Positions 34,514 through 39,286 of a DNA stretch of 39,286 nucleotides are shown here, one piece after another (within the stretch, counting starts at the first letter, position 1; each line of letters begins with the position of its first letter). The DNA is from an uncultured Gammaproteobacteria bacterium (lineage in GTDB: Bacteria; Pseudomonadota; Gammaproteobacteria; Arenicellales; CAJQKF01), in contig CAJQKF010000150.1 in assembly GCA_905478855.1 (NCBI GenBank), forward strand, positions 1 to 39,286. Reading direction: 5' to 3'. Below the pieces are notes generated by a model. It searched no databases. It had not been told where the DNA came from and saw nothing but the letters and a program-made list of their open reading frames with translations. The position numbers and the translations under genes are program-made.

Positions 34514-34879
34514 ATGACCATTAAACGAATAGTAATCCCTTTCCTCCTAGGTGTTCCTGTTATTGGGAGTGCCGATATATTCGTTTGTGATTACGCAGTT
34601 AATGGGCAAACGCAAACTACAACATATAAGGTTGCAGGTGGCAGTGTTATCAGTACTACCAAATATACTGGTGGGGAGTACGCGCAGACGCTATCGCTAT
34701 TTCTGAATAATCAAAGATGGTTATCGTTTGGTATCGACAATGAAGAGGCAGAGGGTATGGCGGTTACTCTGATCGATAAAAGGGAGCTGGCGAGTGTAGA
34801 CTTAACTCTCCAGTGGAGGGGCGAGCCATATGCGTTAAATCCTTCGCCAGCTAACAACGGAATATGTCGTGAGAATTAA
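34514..34879 (+). CDS. Small secreted protein of unknown function
   Basis: This 121-residue protein has a signal peptide (MTIKRIVIPFLLGVPVIGSA, cleavage near residue 20) and a mature part with two Cys that may pair (FVCDYAV and GICREN). The body is rich in Thr, Ser and beta-type residues, so it is probably a small beta-sandwich in the periplasm. AGGA lies five bases before the ATG. It converges on ybiT. I recognise no family. Confidence 0.7.
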   Translation: MTIKRIVIPFLLGVPVIGSADIFVCDYAVNGQTQTTTYKVAGGSVISTTKYTGGEYAQTLSLFLNNQRWLSFGIDNEEAEGMAVTLIDKRELASVDLTLQWRGEPYALNPSPANNGICREN

Positions 34880-34899
34880 TAACCTTGATGTTGTTATTA
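34877..34899. terminator. Weak AT-rich hairpin between convergent genes
   Basis: TAATAAC and GTTATTA are perfect seven-base arms around nine bases, starting at the stop codon of the small secreted protein gene and 16 bases before the ybiT stop. It may serve both genes, but it is low in GC and lacks a T-run. Confidence 0.3.
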
Positions 34900-34914
34900 T
34901 TCTAGACAGTTTTG

Positions 34915-36525
34915 TTAGGCGTTAACCACTTTTTTAGTATCTTGCTGACTAATTAAATACTCGTCGTAGCTGCCTGCAAAGTCTACTAGGTGTCCGTCGC
35001 GTATTTCGATGATGCGATTTGCCAGTGAAGATACGAATTCACGATCATGACTAACGAAAATCAGGGTGCCTTCATAATGCTCCAATGCCATGTTAAGTGC
35101 TTCGATGGATTCCATGTCAAGATGGTTGGTGGGCTCATCCATTAACATCACGTTGGCTTGCTGCATCATTAATTTGCCGAACAGCAGGCGGTTTTTCTCA
35201 CCACCGGAGCACACTCGTGCACTTTTTAAAAAATCGTCTGCTGAAAACAGTAGACGGCCAAGAGTAGAGCGAACGATCTGATCGCTATGATGGGGCTTTC
35301 GCCATCGGCTCATCCAATCGTACAAGTTTAGGTCGTTGTCGAAATCTGCGCTGTTATCCTGAGGGCAATATCCGAGAGTGGCACTTTCGGCCCATTTGAC
35401 AGCACCGGTCGTCGGCGCAAGTTCCGACATCAGACAGCGTAAAAGTGTCGTTTTACCTGCACCATTTTCGCCAATAACAGCCAGTCGTGTGCCCGCTTCA
35501 AGAATCAGATTACTATTTTTGAAGAGACTTTCACCATCAAACTCATGACCTACGTTTTTAAGAGTTAACGCTTGACGATGTAGTTTCTTCGCTTGTGAAA
35601 AACGTATATAAGGGCTAACTCGGCTTGATGGTTTAACATCATCCAGTTTAATTTTTTCTAGCCGTCGAGCTCTTGATGTGGCTTGTTTTGCTTTGGAGGC
35701 ATTCGCAGAAAAGCGACTCACAAATTGTTGCAGTTCGGCGATTTCTGTTTTCTTTTTTGCATTTTCTGAATGCAGTCTTTCTCGAGCTTGTATCGAGGCG
35801 ACCATAAAATCGTCGTAGCTGCCGGGATATACGCGTAACTCGCCATAATCGATATCGGCAATGTGGGTGCATACCGAATTTAAGAAGTGACGATCATGGG
35901 AAATGATAATCATAGTGCTTTTATGCGTGGTTAGTATGCCTTCTAGCCAACGAATTGTATCAATATCCAAATTGTTGGTTGGTTCATCTAACAACAAAAT
36001 ATCTGGATTCGAAAACAATGCTTGAGCCAGTAATACCCGTAATTTCCAGCCCGGTGCAACTTCACTCATGGGTCCATAGTGCTGATCCTGGGAAATGCCA
36101 GCGCCAAGCAGAATTTCTCCAGCCCGACTTTCTGCGCTGTAACCGTCCAGTTCGGCAAATCTTGACTCTAGCTCCGCAACTTTCATGCCGTCTTCATCGG
36201 AGATCTCAGGTAGGTCGTATATGCGCTCGCGCTCATGCTTAATTTGCCACAGTTCGTCATGACCCATAATCACCGTATCAACAACGGTAAATTTTTCGAA
36301 GGCAAACTGATCCTGGCTCAATTCGCCAACCCGAAGGTTTGGCGCTATCGATACATTGCCGGCACTCGCTTCCAGAGTGCCGCTCAAAATCTTCATGAAT
36401 GTAGATTTTCCACACCCGTTTGCACCGATTAATCCATACCGATTGCCATCGCCAAATTTTACAGAGATATTTTCAAACAATGGCTTAGCGCCAAATTGCA
36501 TGGTCAGGTTTGCGGTAGAAATCAA
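34915..36525 (-). CDS. ybiT: ABC-F family ATPase YbiT
   Basis: This 536-residue soluble protein has two ABC ATPase domains and no membrane part, typical of ABC-F translation factors that bind the ribosomal E site. Domain one has Walker [10 protein letters not shown], the degenerate signature [13 protein letters not shown] and [12 protein letters not shown]. Domain two has [23 protein letters not shown] and [11 protein letters not shown]. Long stretches such as [20 protein letters not shown] follow E. coli YbiT (530 residues). I chose the TTG at 36525, because it gives the YbiT N-terminus ([12 protein letters not shown]) and has AGGA eight bases upstream; an ATG at 36585 would add 20 residues unlike the family. 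Confidence 0.94.
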   Translation of the reverse strand: MISTANLTMQFGAKPLFENISVKFGDGNRYGLIGANGCGKSTFMKILSGTLEASAGNVSIAPNLRVGELSQDQFAFEKFTVVDTVIMGHDELWQIKHERERIYDLPEISDEDGMKVAELESRFAELDGYSAESRAGEILLGAGISQDQHYGPMSEVAPGWKLRVLLAQALFSNPDILLLDEPTNNLDIDTIRWLEGILTTHKSTMIIISHDRHFLNSVCTHIADIDYGELRVYPGSYDDFMVASIQARERLHSENAKKKTEIAELQQFVSRFSANASKAKQATSRARRLEKIKLDDVKPSSRVSPYIRFSQAKKLHRQALTLKNVGHEFDGESLFKNSNLILEAGTRLAVIGENGAGKTTLLRCLMSELAPTTGAVKWAESATLGYCPQDNSADFDNDLNLYDWMSRWRKPHHSDQIVRSTLGRLLFSADDFLKSARVCSGGEKNRLLFGKLMMQQANVMLMDEPTNHLDMESIEALNMALEHYEGTLIFVSHDREFVSSLANRIIEIRDGHLVDFAGSYDEYLISQQDTKKVVNA

Positions 36526-36999
36526 CGAAATTTTCCTAGTGTAAAGCGAGTGGGGAGGCGGACTATAGGGATTTCTTCGATGCATGGCAAGAGCGGGTAA
36601 AATTCTGATCGATTTAGCCGCTGTTGGTTAGCAAAATGGCAGGCTATATCTGCCGAATTCGTGAAAATAGCAGATTAGGAATTACAGCGCATAAGTCCGG
36701 TGGTTACTGGGTTTTGGGGCGAGATTGACATCGCTTGAGTGGTCAACACGTGTTTCAGAGGTGAAATGGCCTGATAATTTGATTGAATTCCGGTCGGTAT
36801 GATTGTTTCGATACGTTCCTCCCCGCTCCCAAGAAACGACTATTGGCAACACATATTGGTTGTTCAAATCTGATCAGGTGCTTACTCATAAATAAATTCA
36901 TGACGCAATTAACTGAATTAATTGCGCAATGCGAGTACGTTTTGTATTAGAATCGCCGGATTATCGAAACTCATTTTTGTCCATCTTTACACCGCACTT
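36526..36999. other. Intergenic region with a perfect inverted repeat
   Basis: The region holds the divergent promoters of ybiT and the adenylate-kinase-like gene. At 36904-36926 there is a perfect nine-base inverted repeat, CGCAATTAA-N5-TTAATTGCG, about 75 bases before the latter gene, fit for a dimeric regulator. No gene or clear promoter boxes were recognised elsewhere in it. Confidence 0.4.
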
Positions 37000-38205
37000 A
37001 TGAACGACGCGAGCGCTGAGCAAACAACCCCTGTCCAACCGACCATTTTGGAAGTCAAAGATGCGCAAGTTATCTTTAGCACCGTATGGGAATCACTCGT
37101 TACAGAATATGGTTACGAGCACTTACTTTTTCCAAAAGAGCTGATTCTTTTAGGTGGTGCACCCGGTTCAGGTAAAGGTACTCAAACTAACTACATATTA
37201 AACGCGCGGGGTTTAACTTGTGCACCTATTGTCGTGAGTAGTTTGCTCAAATCTCCTGAGGCAAGGGCAAAAATCGATTCGGGCCAGCTAGTCGGCGACA
37301 AAGATGTTGTGGGTATTATTTTCCGTGAATTACTAAAGAAAGAGTATCGCGACGGTGCTCTGCTTGATGGTTTTCCACGTACCCGTGTTCAAGTAGAGTG
37401 TTTAAAGATGTTGGTTGATAGAATCAACCAACTCTATACCGAGTATTCAAATACCTCTTTAGCAATTAATTTTAGACGTCCTATCGTGCATGCGATGGTG
37501 TTGTTCGTAACTGAGAAAACCAGTGTAGAGCGCCAACTTCTTCGGGGCGAGGAGATCATTGCTCACAATGCTAAGGTCAAAGAAACCGGTATCGGCAAAA
37601 CCCTTGAAATACGTGAAACTGACATTGAAATTGCCAGCGCCACCAAACGCTACCAAGTATTTAAAGAGCAAACATGGGATGCGCTTCAATCGCTAAAGGA
37701 AATTTACCATTACCACTTCATTAATGCTGAGGGGCCGATTGATGAAGTAGAAGCAAATGTTTATAAAGAGCTTCGATATCAAAGTTCACTCGAGCTGGAT
37801 CCGCAAACCCACGACCGCTTAAGTCCATTACCTATTGCGTATGAGATTACTCTGCATGCCCGCCAGGAGTTAGTTAAGCGTTTAGATAGTTACGAAATTA
37901 ATCACCCAGAGTTATTTAATGATGTGGTACAAATCATTAAAACAGAATTCATTCCAATAATTTCGCGTCATGCCTTTTCTGGTACGGCGAGGATTTCCAC
38001 AGAAAATGAAATTTTTCAAAAGCAGCAATCCCTTGCAATGCTTATTGATGTGTTCTCAGAACGTGGTTTCCAAGTAACTATTGATAAGCAGATGCAGTAT
38101 ATTCCTGAACGATTTGATTCAAGTACCGGAAGAATTCATAATCAAGAAAAGCCGGTGTATAGAATACAAATTGGCTTTGCTGGTTCTACTATTCGTCGCG
38201 GTTAG
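37000..38205 (+). CDS. Adenylate-kinase-like protein with an unassigned C-terminal domain
   Basis: This 401-residue protein has an N-terminal nucleoside monophosphate kinase domain: P-loop GGAPGSGKGTQ (52-62), a VSSLL/GQLVGDKDVVG segment at the NMP-binding site, LLDGFPRT (121-128) and a following LID-like Arg-containing region (TSVERQLLRGEEI). It lacks the Cys-rich LID of many bacterial enzymes. The last 130 residues (from about 270; HARQELVKRLDSYEIN and QYIPERF) have no counterpart in ordinary adenylate kinase (about 215 residues). I prefer the ATG at 37000 over an upstream in-frame TTG, as the N-terminus then fits; the ribosome site is weak. It is monocistronic. The reaction, phosphate transfer between ATP and a NMP, follows from the family. 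Confidence 0.82.
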   Translation: MNDASAEQTTPVQPTILEVKDAQVIFSTVWESLVTEYGYEHLLFPKELILLGGAPGSGKGTQTNYILNARGLTCAPIVVSSLLKSPEARAKIDSGQLVGDKDVVGIIFRELLKKEYRDGALLDGFPRTRVQVECLKMLVDRINQLYTEYSNTSLAINFRRPIVHAMVLFVTEKTSVERQLLRGEEIIAHNAKVKETGIGKTLEIRETDIEIASATKRYQVFKEQTWDALQSLKEIYHYHFINAEGPIDEVEANVYKELRYQSSLELDPQTHDRLSPLPIAYEITLHARQELVKRLDSYEINHPELFNDVVQIIKTEFIPIISRHAFSGTARISTENEIFQKQQSLAMLIDVFSERGFQVTIDKQMQYIPERFDSSTGRIHNQEKPVYRIQIGFAGSTIRRG

Positions 38206-38708
38206 GTAGTCCATCGTAGTTATAGGGTCTGCTTACCTACTGTCTGAAATTGCGCTTATATTGAGCTTTGGCTTGTTAGTGCCTTCAGTTGTAACGCTAA
38301 AAATGTAGGTATGTGTTTCATTTTCCGCTGGGCATGGCCTTCTATACAATCAATTACTCCTACTCAGATTATAGTTAATAACTTATAGGTTTCAGTAAAT
38401 ACCGATAAAAATATATGGGTTAATTTCGATAGTTATTGGTTTTTCCCTCTATAGTGGGCTATCAATAGATCACCAATTTGGGTAAGTAAAAATGCTATTT
38501 TAGGGCAAGCGATGTAGAAATTATGCGAATTGGGAAATTTGTAGGGTACGTTAAGAGCAACAGTTGAAATAGGCTGTTCAGTCGCGCTCATGTAAAGTGA
38601 TTGATCCACCTAACTGTGGACTTAATCATGATTTATGAAGACATATTCATAAGTAAAATTAAGTGATAGTATTTCAAATCGTTTACCATTTACGATGGAG
38701 AAATACAT
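38206..38708. other. AT-rich intergenic region, no gene seen
   Basis: This 503-base stretch contains many stop codons in all frames. The six-base arms TAGGTA and TACCTA near 38204-38257 are too weak to call a terminator. Nothing else is supported except that the promoter of the lipoprotein gene must lie in its last part. Confidence 0.4.
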
Positions 38709-39098
38709 ATGAAAATGCAGGTCGGTATTATTTCGCTGGTGATTTTTTTCTTGATATCTTGCGGTGGCGGGGGATCCGATAGTGGAGGAAGTTGTACAAC
38801 TCCAGCGATCGCAGGCAGTAATTGGGTGGGCACCGAATCTTTTAATGCTAGTGATACAGTTTTAAACTTTAATCTTTCATTCTTTGCTGATAATACAGCC
38901 AATGAAGGTGGAAATACTGCCATAAACTGGGCACGAGCCGGTAACGCATTGAGTTGGACGAAAGCGATTGAAGATGCAAAAGTTTTCCACAATGCCACAA
39001 TCGGTTGCACCACATTGACTGGTACATTTGAAATTCGGGATATTGGTGATAATAGTTTATTGTCTTCTGGTACGTTGTCATATAATTTAATACCCTGA
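38709..39098 (+). CDS. Small lipoprotein of unknown function
   Basis: This 129-residue protein has a type II signal peptide: MKMQVGIISLVIFF then the lipobox LISC, so Cys18 would be lipidated. A Gly/Ser-rich linker (GGGGSDSGGS) follows, as is common for surface or outer-membrane lipoproteins. The remaining part is beta-like with two more Cys (SCTTPAIAG and IGCTTLTG) that may form a disulfide. GGAG lies ten bases before the ATG. A clear terminator follows. I recognise no domain family. Confidence 0.8.
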   Translation: MKMQVGIISLVIFFLISCGGGGSDSGGSCTTPAIAGSNWVGTESFNASDTVLNFNLSFFADNTANEGGNTAINWARAGNALSWTKAIEDAKVFHNATIGCTTLTGTFEIRDIGDNSLLSSGTLSYNLIP

Positions 39099-39118
39099 TA
39101 TATATTCAGTATTAACTT

Positions 39119-39146
39119 AAGAGGCCGCATTTTTTGCGGCTTCTTT
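39119..39146 (+). terminator. Rho-independent terminator after the lipoprotein gene
   Basis: AAGAGGCCGCA and TGCGGCTTCTT form an 11-base stem (one G-T pair) around a short T loop, 20 bases after the stop codon, followed by TTC. The GC-rich core with a T-rich 3' arm is typical of an intrinsic terminator. Confidence 0.75.
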
Positions 39147-39168
39147 CATGGGAATACCTGTCCCGGGT

Positions 39169-39286
39169 TCAAGTCTTAAGTGCAACCGTCAAGGTTTCTT
39201 TTGAACTATAGAACGCCTCATGAGGCGTTCTATAGTTCAGCGTCTTTCTGGGTCGATGGTTCAATCGGTCCATGGTCGATTGTAAC
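39169..39286 (-). CDS. IS30-family transposase, C-terminal 38 residues (cut by window edge)
   Basis: The minus strand entering from the right edge reads MDRLNHRPRKTLNYRTPHEAF and ends in LTVALKT followed by TGA (39171-39169). The LNxRPRKxLxYxTPxEvF motif and the short tail ending in VALxT are diagnostic for the C-terminus of IS30-family transposases. The visible frame is intact. The terminal inverted repeat should lie at about 39145-39190, but I could not fix the edge. The element sits directly behind the lipoprotein terminator. Confidence 0.88.
   Translation of the reverse strand, partial: LQSTMDRLNHRPRKTLNYRTPHEAFYSSKETLTVALKT
39202..39239. repeat. Perfect 38-bp palindrome inside the IS30 transposase gene
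   Basis: The two 19-base arms (39202-39220 and 39221-39239) are exact reverse complements with no spacer; the left arm begins TGAACTATAG and the centre is CTCATGAG. It encodes the LNYRTPHEAFYSS region of the transposase. As RNA it would form a very stable stem near the 3' end of the message on either strand. Confidence 0.9.

Overview
The window looks like chromosomal DNA of a marine-type gammaproteobacterium. This is inferred from YbiT, an RlhA-like U32 protein and trpBA of proteobacterial type, together with several sulfatases, a TAXI-TRAP importer and a phosphonate-type ABC importer; no rRNA or other phylogenetic marker is present. Both edges are cut inside insertion sequences: the first codons of an IS3-family orfA at 1-51, and the last codons of an IS30-family transposase at 39169-39286. 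No tRNA, rRNA or CRISPR array was seen.

Region 1 (220-2517) is an RlhA-like U32 protein. Region 2 (2795-14675) is one tightly packed minus-strand unit. In transcription order it holds a ROK regulator, a fused TRAP permease, a TAXI binding protein, two type I sulfatases, an enolase-superfamily enzyme, a GMC oxidoreductase and a third sulfatase. It reads as a regulated uptake, desulfation, oxidation and dehydration pathway for a small organosulfate of unknown identity. Region 3 (14866-20735) holds a Baeyer-Villiger-type flavin monooxygenase, divergent from phnD-phnC-phnE1-phnE2 with a strong hairpin after phnD, and then a convergent msrB. Region 4 (21052-23789) is gntR-trpB-trpA, three overlapping genes. 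A perfect inverted repeat overlaps the -35 box upstream of gntR, which suggests an autoregulated stand-alone tryptophan synthase operon.

Region 5 (about 24-31 kb) is visibly more AT-rich and bordered by a decayed IS5-family element. Its centrepiece is a 1115-residue protein with two PqqD-like peptide-binding domains and three glycosyltransferase-like modules (GT11 fucosyltransferase, GT-A-like, CAP10/GT90). Beside it are a second fucosyltransferase-like gene, a membrane-anchored aspartyl/asparaginyl beta-hydroxylase of LpxO type, and a 42-residue reading frame downstream. A putative amidoligase and a small secreted cysteine-containing protein lie next door (31255-32903). This is the best candidate for an undescribed system: possibly carrier- or peptide-guided glycosylation and hydroxylation of a peptide or protein.

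Region 6 (33076-39286) is mostly housekeeping: an MscS-family channel, a small secreted protein, ABC-F ybiT, an adenylate-kinase-like protein with an unassigned C-terminal domain, a small lipoprotein with a clear terminator, and the IS30 end, which carries a perfect 38-bp palindrome inside the coding sequence.
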